Positions 39,792 through 47,701 of a DNA stretch of 64,000 nucleotides are shown here, in pieces; position 1 is the first letter of the stretch, and each line of letters starts with the position of its first letter. A program made the translations under genes and the position numbers. Under the pieces are notes generated by a model. It made no database searches. It was not told the origin of the DNA and saw only the letters and a list, made by a program, of their open reading frames with translations. Source of the DNA: Flavobacterium oreochromis. Lineage in GTDB: Bacteria; Bacteroidota; Bacteroidia; Flavobacteriales; Flavobacteriaceae. The DNA lies in contig NZ_CP067377.1 in the NCBI RefSeq assembly GCF_019565455.1, forward strand, positions 3,044,001 to 3,108,000. The letters run 5' to 3'.

Positions 39792-40493
39792 ATGGAAAAA
39801 TTTGTTTGGCAAGAAGAACAAATTGGGAAAGCCATAAATGAGGATCAACTGCCAACAGCCATACAATTTATCGGAGGGGTAAGTGTAGCTTATCATGACA
39901 TAACCCAAAAAATAGTAGCGGTTGTAACCGTAATGAATGTAGATAGTCAAGAAATTGTGGATCAGGCAGTTTATACTGAGGATAAGATTAATATGCACAT
40001 ACCTGATATTTTTGGGTTTAATGAAACAGTGTGGACAATTAAAGCTTTTGAAAAATTATCTATAAAACCCCAGCTTGTTTTTTGTGATGGACATGGTATT
40101 GAACATCCAAAAAATATGGGCTTGGCTACTTTTTTAGGTATTCAACTTGATATACCAACTATTGGTTGTGCTAAAAAGAGATTAGTTGGATATTGTAAAA
40201 AAGAAGAATTGGGCTATAATAGAGGAGATTATTTAGAATTAATATTTGATGCGATTGTTGTTGGTAAAGCCCTTCGTACAAAAGAAAATTTAAGCCCAGT
40301 CTATGTTTCTTTAGGACATAAAATTTCTTTAGAAACAAGTGTAGATTGGGTATTAAAAACAACTAAAACAACAAGACTTCCTTTGGTATTAGAAATAGCT
40401 ATTGAAATTGGAAGGGAAAATCTACCTAAACAATTCAGGATTGATTTTATGAACGATGAACCTAATGAATATGGTATCATTAAATTGTACTAA
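39792..40493 (+). CDS. nfi: Endonuclease V
   Basis: From ATG 39792 the 233-residue product matches endonuclease V along its length: FVWQEEQIGKAI, IGGVSVAYHD (active-site Asp), QLVFCDGHGIEHPKNMGLATFLG with the DGxGxxHPxxxGxAxHxG pattern, IGCAKKRLVG and SLGHKISLETSV. The enzyme nicks nucleic acid next to inosine, the product of adenine deamination. The reading frame is open upstream through the immunity-like region. Having it directly behind a toxin with a deaminase-like domain is notable, and it could remove lesions made by that toxin. Alternatively it is a chromosomal nfi at the edge of the toxin locus. Confidence 0.9.
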   Translation: MEKFVWQEEQIGKAINEDQLPTAIQFIGGVSVAYHDITQKIVAVVTVMNVDSQEIVDQAVYTEDKINMHIPDIFGFNETVWTIKAFEKLSIKPQLVFCDGHGIEHPKNMGLATFLGIQLDIPTIGCAKKRLVGYCKKEELGYNRGDYLELIFDAIVVGKALRTKENLSPVYVSLGHKISLETSVDWVLKTTKTTRLPLVLEIAIEIGRENLPKQFRIDFMNDEPNEYGIIKLY

Positions 40494-40719
40494 CGTCATT
40501 CCCTCATTCTATGATAAAAACAAATAAAAAAATGTTAAATTTGAGATGAAAATTTATAGGTATTTATAAATGGCATTTCTCTGTTAAAAACAGTAAAAAC
40601 TCTTCTTGTAAGTTTGCATCTAATATTTTTTTAATATTCTTTAAGATGGTCTCGCAATGAAAATAAAAGATTTTAAAATAATGACATTGTATTTAATCTT
40701 CAATTTTTATTTTTAAGCC
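40494..40719. other. Intergenic stretch before the orphan toxin cassettes
   Basis: No coding sequence is supported here. The stretch is AT-rich and ends at the 21-base repeat that begins the first orphan toxin cassette. Confidence 0.5.
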
Positions 40720-40738
40720 CCCGATAACTATGGTTTTT
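40718..40738 (+). repeat. Cassette-boundary repeat, copy 1
   Basis: The 21-base sequence CCCCCGATAACTATGGTTTTT recurs at 43993-44013. Read in the frame of the following toxin remnant it encodes PDNYGF, so it may be the conserved junction used to exchange toxin C termini. Confidence 0.6.
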
Positions 40739-41049
40739 TGGGTACAAACAAAACAATCACACCAACAGCTAGTAATAATCGTTTTTATGCAATATCTGGT
40801 GGAGGACAAGATAGTGAGGCTAAGATATTTGAATATTTTATGGATCGTTTGGCTCGTGAAAAAGATATTAAAATACCTAATGGAGCAGATAGAAAGGAGT
40901 ATGTCGAACAAATTTTAGGTGGCTCAAAAGTCAAAATTAATATTACTACCGAAATGAGCCCTTGTGAGTCTTGTGAAGCTATTATTGGTAAATGTAATGA
41001 AATTAAAGCAGGAGTTGAAGTAAAAGAAAAGCACGGAGTTATTTATTAA
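40720..41049 (+). pseudogene. Orphan toxin C-terminal cassette with deaminase-like motifs
   Basis: The frame reads PDNYGFLGTNKTITPTASNN, then YAISGGGQDSEAKIFEYF, and ends with TEMSPCESCEAIIGKC. The SE...PCxxC arrangement is that of toxin-associated deaminase-like domains, with Asp or Ser at the place of the usual His. There is no start codon before the repeat and the frame is closed just upstream, so it is a 5'-truncated toxin tail. It is followed 10 bases later by an immunity gene, the standard orphan-cassette arrangement. It could be reactivated by recombination with a full-length toxin gene. Confidence 0.55.
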
Positions 41050-41059
41050 AAAAATAATT

Positions 41060-41884
41060 ATGAAAAGAGGAGAGAAATATATTTCATTTTATGAATCTGT
41101 GAAACAGTTTGTATTAGATACAAAACTAACATTAGTTGATGAAGTTGAAGGTTTAGATGAAACTGTTATACATCAATTTGAAAAAGAGCATCAAATTGAA
41201 TTTCCAGTGACATTGTATGCTTTTTTGATTTTATTTGGCAGGAAAATAAAAGTCAGAAAAACTGATGAATGTTTTGATATGACAATAAAAGACATAAAAG
41301 AAGCTATGTTTGTTGGTGTTAATGAGAATTACAAACAAATAATTCTAAGAGATGAAGGATTTCTTGATTATGCAGACAATAGTGACGATGATTTTTTTAT
41401 TTTAAAGACATAATTGACATTAATAAAATAATTTTCATAACACAATACCATCGTTGGTTTAGTTTGGGGTTTATTGATAGTCGCTCAGAAAACCCTATTA
41501 TCTATCATATTACTGAAAAAAATTATTATTTTACTGAGAATATGAGTTTTACTTTTTTTATAAGAGATTTGTTATTTGAAGCCATAAGAGCTAAATTTAA
41601 CATAAAAAAATATCCCTGATGAAAACATTGAAAATACTTCAATTCGGGAAGAAGAAATAAAAAATCTGAGAATAGATAAGCTTCCTTGGGGAAACTTTTA
41701 TGTTGTGAATTATAATGTTTTATTCGGTTTTAAAGAGAATTACAGAAAACATCGATTAAAATTTTATGAAGTTATAGAAGAACAAGAAAAGCAAACAGGT
41801 TATATAATGACTGTAGATGAGTTTGAATGGGCATTTATTGATTATTTGAAAGAGCAAGTAGTCTTGAGTAAGATGGAGGAATGA
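41060..41884 (+). CDS. SUKH (SMI1/KNR4)-family immunity protein, two frameshifts
   Basis: The reconstructed protein is about 274 residues. EVEGLDETVIHQFEKEHQIEFPVTLYAFLILFG, a following FDMTIKDIKEAMF and DDDFFIF show the SUKH fold, used as immunity to many nuclease and deaminase toxins. The first frame stops at 41411-41413 (a T is missing before AAAGACATAATT); a second break lies in the A run near 41609-41616. Later sequence includes LPWGNFYVVNYNVLFGFKEN and VDEFEWAFIDYL. It directly follows the deaminase-like orphan cassette. Confidence 0.7.
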
Positions 41885-41975
41885 TTTGCAAGCTTTCTCT
41901 CGCTCCCGCCCAATCCTGATCGCTCAGATATACGCAAACAAAATCTAAGCGGTATCGTTAGCGCAGATTTATAAT

Positions 41976-43185
41976 CATAAGTGTTCGAAACCCTATTTTG
42001 GTTTGAAAATATCCTCAACTTGATTTGGGTTTCCACCGCATTTTTCCACAATATCTTTGATGATTAATACTTCTAACTCGTTAGCAAATTTTAGTTTTGG
42101 TATTTTGTACCCTTTTAGATTGTTTAGTTTTTTATAAACTGTCAAAAGGATCGCCATTATCAAAGTCATATACATAACAACCTTTATTCCGTTTAGATTC
42201 CTAAAAATCAAATGACTAAAGTTTAAGTTTTGTTTTATAAATTTAAAAAACACTTCAATCTCCCATCGCTTTTTGTAAATATAGACAATCTCTTTAGAAG
42301 TCAGGTCATTACTATTACTTAAAAAATAGAATATTTCATTACTTTCCTTTTCTCTTGCAATGATTAACCTTAAAAATGAAGTTGTTTTTTTATTTCGTTT
42401 ATCAAACAATATGACCTTCAAATCTCTTTCAATATATAATCTTTCTGTTTCGTTTTGAACTATTTTAAATTCCTCAACTATATCAAATCGAGTATAATTA
42501 TTAAGACGAGTAACAAAAATAAAATTCTGGTTATTAAAACTTTCAAATGCACTTCTTGCCTGAAGTCCGCGGTCAAAGACCAATATATTTTCTGGACTTA
42601 GGGGACATTCATTTATCAAATCTTTTAAAGCAAAATCTTCAGAAACGAAAGCTTGTTCTGTAAATATCTTTGAGTGTATAGGAACATTCGAAAAAGCCAT
42701 ACTAAATTTCACAAATCTTTTATCTCCTTGTTTGTTAATCTGCATTCCTTCTTCAAATAATTTAGAAGAAATACTGACTAAAGTAGAGTCGAAAGCAATG
42801 ATGTTGTGCTTTTTATTAAGATATTTATTTTGAAATTGTTTCAAGCAACTTTTGAAAATTGCTTCGAAATAACACGGATTTATAGTAACTAATCGGTCTC
42901 TTATCGAATTGTATTTTACTCCGTCAAAACTATTGTTTGCAATACTTTTAAATGCTAATGAATGATAAAATTCCTCCATAACCCTCAGGCTATTATTTTT
43001 TACATTTAGCATTGAAAAAAGTAAAAGTTGAAACATCGTTTGCCCATTGAGCTTTTTAACTTGGTAATCAACCTTGTACTTTAATGATAATCTTTCTAAT
43101 TCCTCTTTTGGAATATAATTTAACACTTCCGAAACTTGCATAGTTTCTTGTAAAATTATAAAATTTAAGGTTTCGAACACTTATG
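41976..43185 (-). mobile_element. IS4-family insertion sequence, copy 1 (1210 bp)
   Basis: Bounded by inverted repeats CATAAGTGTTCGAAACC (left) and GGTTTCGAACACTTATG (right). Copy 2 at 44241-45450 has the same length and the opposite orientation. No clear direct target duplication is visible. It separates the SUKH immunity gene from a toxin remnant whose 5' end it has removed. Confidence 0.9.
41993..43141 (-). CDS. IS4-family DDE transposase, copy 1
   Basis: A 382-residue transposase from ATG 43141. The catalytic residues are in IIAFDSTLVS, ILVFDRGLQ and the YREK-type block YKKRWEIEVFFKFIKQNL. It differs from copy 2 at two residues seen (Tyr for Asp before IYKKRWE, Phe for Ser in SHLI). A longer frame from an upstream GTG runs into the inverted repeat and is not preferred. 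The frame is intact, so the element may be active. Confidence 0.9.
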   Translation of the reverse strand: MQVSEVLNYIPKEELERLSLKYKVDYQVKKLNGQTMFQLLLFSMLNVKNNSLRVMEEFYHSLAFKSIANNSFDGVKYNSIRDRLVTINPCYFEAIFKSCLKQFQNKYLNKKHNIIAFDSTLVSISSKLFEEGMQINKQGDKRFVKFSMAFSNVPIHSKIFTEQAFVSEDFALKDLINECPLSPENILVFDRGLQARSAFESFNNQNFIFVTRLNNYTRFDIVEEFKIVQNETERLYIERDLKVILFDKRNKKTTSFLRLIIAREKESNEIFYFLSNSNDLTSKEIVYIYKKRWEIEVFFKFIKQNLNFSHLIFRNLNGIKVVMYMTLIMAILLTVYKKLNNLKGYKIPKLKFANELEVLIIKDIVEKCGGNPNQVEDIFKPK

Positions 43186-43186
43186 G

Positions 43187-43515
43187 TTAAGAGGTCATGC
43201 CACAAGTTATTATTTAAGCGGAAAACTTGAGAATAAAAATTTTGAAGTAATAAGTAAAAATATAAACGATATTGATTTAGAGAAAGGAGATATTGCTGTG
43301 TTTAAAAAGACTGATAAGAAACCATATGGTCATATTGCTATGTATAATGGAAAAAAATGGGTTTCAGACTTTAAGCAACGCTCATTTTTTGTTCATGCAG
43401 AATACATTAAAGCGAATACTTACGCAATATATAGGATCCATCATTTGAAGAATCAAAAACTAAAATATGAAAAAAAATCTTTATTAATAGTTCCAATATT
43501 ATTCATCTGTTGTAA
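43187..43515 (+). pseudogene. 5'-truncated amidase/CHAP-like toxin remnant
   Basis: The frame enters directly from the IS end with LRGHATSYYLSGKLENKNF, then DLEKGDIAVF...YGHIAMYNGKKWVSDFKQRS and KANTYAIYRIHHL. The His of GHIAMY and the following WVSDF pattern match the C-terminal half of CHAP/NlpC-type or T6SS amidase effectors; the catalytic Cys would lie in the part deleted by the IS. With one A restored near 43470-43477 it ends KYEKKIFINSSNIIHLL. The next gene overlaps its end. Confidence 0.5.
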
Positions 43516-43990
43516 AGGTGAAATTAAAGATGATTACAATAACAAAAATTCAAAGGGAAAAATTTTAGAACAGCAAAGTGTAAACGATAAAAGTAATTTA
43601 AAAGATACTACTATAGTTAGTATTGATGAAGGAGTAAAGTTTTTAAAAAAATTTTACAACAAATTTTACTACGATGAGAACAAAAATTTTAGCTTTTCTG
43701 ATCAGAAAGAGTTTTTGTCTAAAGAAATTAATGATAAGATAAATAGTTTAAATTCAAATCCTGAAAATTTAGAATTAGATTATGATCCATTCATTAAAGC
43801 TCAAGATTATGATGGGGTAAGTATTAAAAAAACAATTAATTGTACCAAAGAAGCTGAAATCTTTGTTGTGACTTTTGTTAATTTTGAAGAAGATGGAGAA
43901 GTCAGGCTAGAATATAAACTTGCTAAAAACAGATTAGGTAAAATTGAAATTGTTAATATTTTAAACGATAGTCTTTTGAGAATTAAATAG
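43467..43990 (+). CDS. Immunity-like lipoprotein (one frameshift)
   Basis: From ATG 43467 (one A restored in the following A run) the product is about 174 residues. It begins with a lipoprotein signal MKKKSLLIVPILFICCKGE, has a polar linker, and a domain with VKFLKKFYNKFYYDENKNFS and KTINCTKEAEIFVVTFVNF like DUF3828-type immunity lipoproteins. A periplasmic lipoprotein next to a cell-wall amidase remnant is the expected immunity arrangement. The missing base fuses it with the toxin remnant in the present sequence. Confidence 0.5.
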
Positions 43991-43992
43991 CC

Positions 43993-44013
43993 CCCCCGAT
44001 AACTATGGTTTTT
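43993..44013 (+). repeat. Cassette-boundary repeat, copy 2
   Basis: The same 21 bases as at 40718-40738, with seven C instead of five at its left end. It starts right after the immunity-like stop and is followed by PDNYGFSK and a stop, so it probably marks where a further cassette began before IS copy 2 arrived. The bases to 44121 are otherwise featureless. Confidence 0.6.
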
Positions 44014-44121
44014 CCAAATAATAATTGCTAAACTTTTCGATTATTTTTTGCGTATAATTCAATAACTTTATGTTAGAATAACACAATAAATCTTGCGAAG
44101 GGGAAGAAGTTTTTTACTTCT

Positions 44122-44235
44122 CCCGATCGCGCAGGAATGACACAAAGTGAGTCTCAGTGCAAACGTTGGCGCAGAATTCCCGATCGCGCAGGAATGACAC
44201 AAAGTGAGTCTCAGCGCAAACGTTGGCGCAGAATT
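44122..44235 (+). repeat. Two tandem 57-base repeats beside IS copy 2
   Basis: The unit begins CCCGATCGCGCAGGAATGAC and ends GTTGGCGCAGAATT; units 44122-44178 and 44179-44235 differ by one T/C. The GC content is far above the surroundings. A related GC-rich stretch (GCTCCCGCCCAATCC...) lies at 41905-41965 next to IS copy 1. These look like REP-type repeats. Confidence 0.8.
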
Positions 44236-44240
44236 GCATT

Positions 44241-45450
44241 CATAAGTGTTCGAAACCTTAAATTTTATAATTTTACAAGAAACTATGCAAGTTTCGGAAG
44301 TGTTAAATTATATTCCAAAAGAGGAATTAGAAAGATTATCATTAAAGTACAAGGTTGATTACCAAGTTAAAAAGCTCAATGGGCAAACGATGTTTCAACT
44401 TTTACTTTTTTCAATGCTAAATGTAAAAAATAATAGCCTGAGGGTTATGGAGGAATTTTATCATTCATTAGCATTTAAAAGTATTGCAAACAATAGTTTT
44501 GACGGAGTAAAATACAATTCGATAAGAGACCGATTAGTTACTATAAATCCGTGTTATTTCGAAGCAATTTTCAAAAGTTGCTTGAAACAATTTCAAAATA
44601 AATATCTTAATAAAAAGCACAACATCATTGCTTTCGACTCTACTTTAGTCAGTATTTCTTCTAAATTATTTGAAGAAGGAATGCAGATTAACAAACAAGG
44701 AGATAAAAGATTTGTGAAATTTAGTATGGCTTTTTCGAATGTTCCTATACACTCAAAGATATTTACAGAACAAGCTTTCGTTTCTGAAGATTTTGCTTTA
44801 AAAGATTTGATAAATGAATGTCCCCTAAGTCCAGAAAATATATTGGTCTTTGACCGCGGACTTCAGGCAAGAAGTGCATTTGAAAGTTTTAATAACCAGA
44901 ATTTTATTTTTGTTACTCGTCTTAATAATTATACTCGATTTGATATAGTTGAGGAATTTAAAATAGTTCAAAACGAAACAGAAAGATTATATATTGAAAG
45001 AGATTTGAAGGTCATATTGTTTGATAAACGAAATAAAAAAACAACTTCATTTTTAAGGTTAATCATTGCAAGAGAAAAGGAAAGTAATGAAATATTCTAT
45101 TTTTTAAGTAATAGTAATGACCTGACTTCTAAAGAGATTGTCGATATTTACAAAAAGCGATGGGAGATTGAAGTGTTTTTTAAATTTATAAAACAAAACT
45201 TAAACTTTAGTCATTTGATTTCTAGGAATCTAAACGGAATAAAGGTTGTTATGTATATGACTTTGATAATGGCGATCCTTTTGACAGTTTATAAAAAACT
45301 AAACAATCTAAAAGGGTACAAAATACCAAAACTAAAATTTGCTAACGAGTTAGAAGTATTAATCATCAAAGATATTGTGGAAAAATGCGGTGGAAACCCA
45401 AATCAAGTTGAGGATATTTTCAAACCAAAATAGGGTTTCGAACACTTATG
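44241..45450 (+). mobile_element. IS4-family insertion sequence, copy 2 (1210 bp)
   Basis: Same termini and length as copy 1, in the opposite orientation, so the two could act as arms of a composite element or recombine to invert the segment between them. It is flanked on the left by GAATTGCATT and on the right by ATTTATAATCTGTGCCCACA. Confidence 0.92.
44285..45433 (+). CDS. IS4-family DDE transposase, copy 2
   Basis: A 382-residue transposase from ATG 44285, intact, with FDSTLVS, FDRGLQ and the YKKRWEIEVFFKFIKQ catalytic block. It is nearly identical to copy 1. The in-frame GTG at 44246 lies within the terminal inverted repeat and is not preferred. Confidence 0.92.
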   Translation: MQVSEVLNYIPKEELERLSLKYKVDYQVKKLNGQTMFQLLLFSMLNVKNNSLRVMEEFYHSLAFKSIANNSFDGVKYNSIRDRLVTINPCYFEAIFKSCLKQFQNKYLNKKHNIIAFDSTLVSISSKLFEEGMQINKQGDKRFVKFSMAFSNVPIHSKIFTEQAFVSEDFALKDLINECPLSPENILVFDRGLQARSAFESFNNQNFIFVTRLNNYTRFDIVEEFKIVQNETERLYIERDLKVILFDKRNKKTTSFLRLIIAREKESNEIFYFLSNSNDLTSKEIVDIYKKRWEIEVFFKFIKQNLNFSHLISRNLNGIKVVMYMTLIMAILLTVYKKLNNLKGYKIPKLKFANELEVLIIKDIVEKCGGNPNQVEDIFKPK

Positions 45451-45459
45451 ATTTATAAT

Positions 45460-45470
45460 CTGTGCCCACA
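45460..45470 (+). repeat. REP-like motif left of the RAYT gene
   Basis: CTGTGCCCACA occurs here, in inverted form (TGTGGGCACAG) at 46097-46107 and again at 47335-47345, bracketing the RAYT gene and the third IS. Confidence 0.6.
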
Positions 45471-45480
45471 ACAATGAGAC

Positions 45481-46035
45481 TCAAAACAAATATAAAAGAA
45501 TTACGTCTAGTTCGTTTTCTAAGTCAGCATAATTTCTTGCAGAACTAAAATAATAATCTTCTGGATGTGCAACTATCTTATCTTTTACTGGATTAAAATG
45601 GATGTATTCCAGTTTTTGCTTGATAAATGCATTACTATAAACATGCTCTGCATGATAGCCATTTTGCCATACTTTATAGGTTTGATTTTTCTTTAAATGA
45701 TCGCATGACTTTTTAAAATATTCTAACATCCATTCGCGTCTACTTTCGGTTTCTTCTATTATAGTTTGAATGATTTTCTTGGATGTAAATTTTTTAAAAT
45801 CCCGCATCACATCACTTAACACAAACCCGTTGGTAGCTTTACAAAGTAAATGTATATGGTTGGTCATAATACAATAGGCATATATTTCGAGTCCTTTATT
45901 GCTTTGACAATACTTCAAAGCATCAATAATATGATGTTTTTGGTTTAATCTTGTAAAAACATCAACCCAACCTACAGTTGTAATTGTAATAAAATAACAG
46001 TCTTCTGTAGTGGTGGCTTTATATTTTGTTGACAT
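45481..46035 (-). CDS. REP-associated tyrosine transposase (RAYT, Y1/HUH type)
   Basis: A 184-residue protein from ATG 46035. It has the HUH motif in YAYCIMTNHIHLLC, a catalytic-tyrosine region around KLEYIHFNPVKDKIV and the family ending EDYYFSSARNYADL. RAYT proteins mobilise or process REP palindromes, which are present on both sides. A longer frame starting at 46119 translates REP sequence (MNCILCPQRV) and is not preferred. The product is intact. Confidence 0.9.
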   Translation of the reverse strand: MSTKYKATTTEDCYFITITTVGWVDVFTRLNQKHHIIDALKYCQSNKGLEIYAYCIMTNHIHLLCKATNGFVLSDVMRDFKKFTSKKIIQTIIEETESRREWMLEYFKKSCDHLKKNQTYKVWQNGYHAEHVYSNAFIKQKLEYIHFNPVKDKIVAHPEDYYFSSARNYADLENELDVILLYLF

Positions 46036-46096
46036 GCTTTGCACTTTTATATTTCTAAGTAAAAATACAAATTTGTTATGCTTTTCTGAAACTCTT

Positions 46097-46107
46097 TGTG
46101 GGCACAG
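46097..46107 (+). repeat. REP-like motif between the RAYT gene and IS copy 3
   Basis: TGTGGGCACAG, continuing AATGCAATT, up to the first base of IS copy 3. It is the reverse complement of the motif at 45460-45470 and 47335-47345. Confidence 0.6.
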
Positions 46108-46116
46108 AATGCAATT

Positions 46117-47325
46117 CATAAGTGTTCGAAACCTTAAAATTTGTAATTTTACAAGAAACTATGAAAGTTTCAGAAGTTTTAAATTACATACCAAAAGAAG
46201 AATTAGAACGATTGTCAATAGAATACAAAGTAGACTATCAAGTTAAGAAGCTCGATGGACAAACGATGTTTCAATTATTATTGTTTTCGATGCTTAATGT
46301 TCGACAGAATAGTGTTCGAGTTATGGAAGAATTCTATCATTCATTAGCCTTTAAAGGCATCGCTAATACTAGCTATGAAGGAGTTAAATACAATTCAATT
46401 AGGGATAGATTAGTAAATATTAATCCTGATTACTTTGAAGCCATTTTTAATAGTTGTCTTTCTCAATTCAAAGATAAATATTTAAAGAAAGAACACAATA
46501 TCATTTCTTTTGATTCCACTATGGTAACAATTTCTTCAAAATTATTAATGGAAGGAATGAAACTTAATAAAAAGGGAGACAAGAAATATATAAAATTTAG
46601 TATGGCGTTTTCAAATGTGCCAATTCATTCAAAAGTATTTACAGAACAACAATTTCTTTCAGAAGAATTTGCATTAAAGGAATTAATAAATGAATGTCCA
46701 TTAAATGCTAATAATATTTTAGTTTTTGATAGAGGTCTTCAAGCTAGATCTACCTTTGATGAGTTTAGTGATAAAGAGTTAGTTTTCGTAACTCGCCTTA
46801 ACAATTATGATCGTTTTGAAACAATAAATGAATTTAAAATTATTGAAAATGAAACGGAAAGATTAATTATTGAACAAGATTTAGAAGTAACATTATTTGA
46901 TGAAAGAAGTAAAAAAACTGAAAAGTTTTTACGCCTGATTATTGCCAAAGAAAAAAAACTGAAGAAGTTTTTTATTTTTTGAGTAACAGTAAAGAATTGT
47001 CTTCTAAAGAAATAGTTGATATATACAAACAACGTTGGGAAATCGAAGTGTTTTTTAAATTTATCAAACAAAATTTGAATTTTAGTCATTTAATGTCTAG
47101 AAATACAAACAGGATTAGAGTTGTAATGTATATGACATTAATTACAGTAATACTTTTGACTGTTTATAAAAAGTTAAATCAATTAAAAGGATATAAAATA
47201 CCAAAACTAAAATTTGCAAATGAATTAGAAGTGTTAATAATGAAAGATATTGTACTCAAATGTGGAGGAAATCCAGATAAAATTAATGACATAATGAATA
47301 CAGGATAAGGTTTCGAACACTTATG
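46117..47325 (+). mobile_element. Related IS4-family insertion sequence, copy 3 (1209 bp)
   Basis: Same 17-base termini as copies 1 and 2 but a clearly diverged interior. The flanks are mirror images (GGCACAGAATGCAATT before, AATTGCATTCTGTGCC after), so it sits in the centre of a palindrome rather than between direct repeats. Confidence 0.88.
46161..47308 (+). CDS. IS4-family transposase, copy 3 (one frameshift)
   Basis: A homologue of the copy 1/2 transposase with many substitutions (for example KVSEVLNYIPKEELERLSIE). The frame stops at 46980-46982 because one A is missing from the run at 46951-46958; correction gives AKEKKTEEVFYFLSNSKEL and restores the YKQRWEIEVFFKF block. Whether it is active depends on whether this break is real. 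Confidence 0.85.
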
Positions 47326-47334
47326 AATTGCATT

Positions 47335-47345
47335 CTGTGCCCACA
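47335..47345 (+). repeat. REP-like motif right of IS copy 3
   Basis: CTGTGCCCACA, the third occurrence; with the preceding AATTGCATT it mirrors the sequence on the left of IS copy 3. Confidence 0.6.
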
Positions 47346-47371
47346 ACAGTAGGACACACAAGTAAATAAAC

Positions 47372-47403
47372 AAAAAAGCAACTTTTTTACGAGTTGCTTT
47401 TTG
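47372..47403 (+). terminator. Terminator hairpin downstream of IS copy 3
   Basis: AAAAAAGCAACT (47372-47383) pairs with AGTTGCTTTTT (47392-47402), with a loop of eight bases; T-rich sequence follows. Confidence 0.75.
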
Positions 47404-47701
47404 TTTTATAGTTTTAATTTATCAAGGTTTTGGTAGGTATTACAAATTTTTGATTCTAAACTTAATATTTTCATTAAGTATTTTTTTCTTTCTATTGAAA
47501 AACCCCGCAGGGAAATGAAATTACAAATCATCTGACAAGTAAAATTTAACTTAGAACTGTCAGATCAAGTAGTGGTTATTACATCTCAATCGGCCCGAAC
47601 GGACAATACTTTACATATTTTTGAGAAAGAATAACTACCTTTAAAGGAAAATTATATGAGATCTATAGATAAAGATAAAGTGCCATGCTTTTACAGTGTA
47701 A
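47404..47701. other. Intergenic region with a possible coding remnant
   Basis: A short frame near 47555-47627 reads SSSGYYISIGPNGQYFTYF and ends in TGA; it looks like the tail of a lost protein. No start or longer frame can be supported. The rest has no recognisable feature. Confidence 0.35.

Noticed and set aside
43298..43990. A single 230-residue protein
   Set aside because: It merges a toxin C terminus and a lipoprotein through a missing A; a signal peptide in the middle of the frame shows that two genes are joined.
41993..45433. GTG starts for the IS4 transposases within the terminal repeat
   Set aside because: The GTG is part of the inverted repeat GTGTTCGAAACC; the internal ATG (MQVSEVLNYIPKEEL) is a better start.
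46036..46119. A longer N terminus for the RAYT protein
   Set aside because: The extra codons translate REP sequence and a promoter-like stretch; ATG 46035 gives the normal family start.
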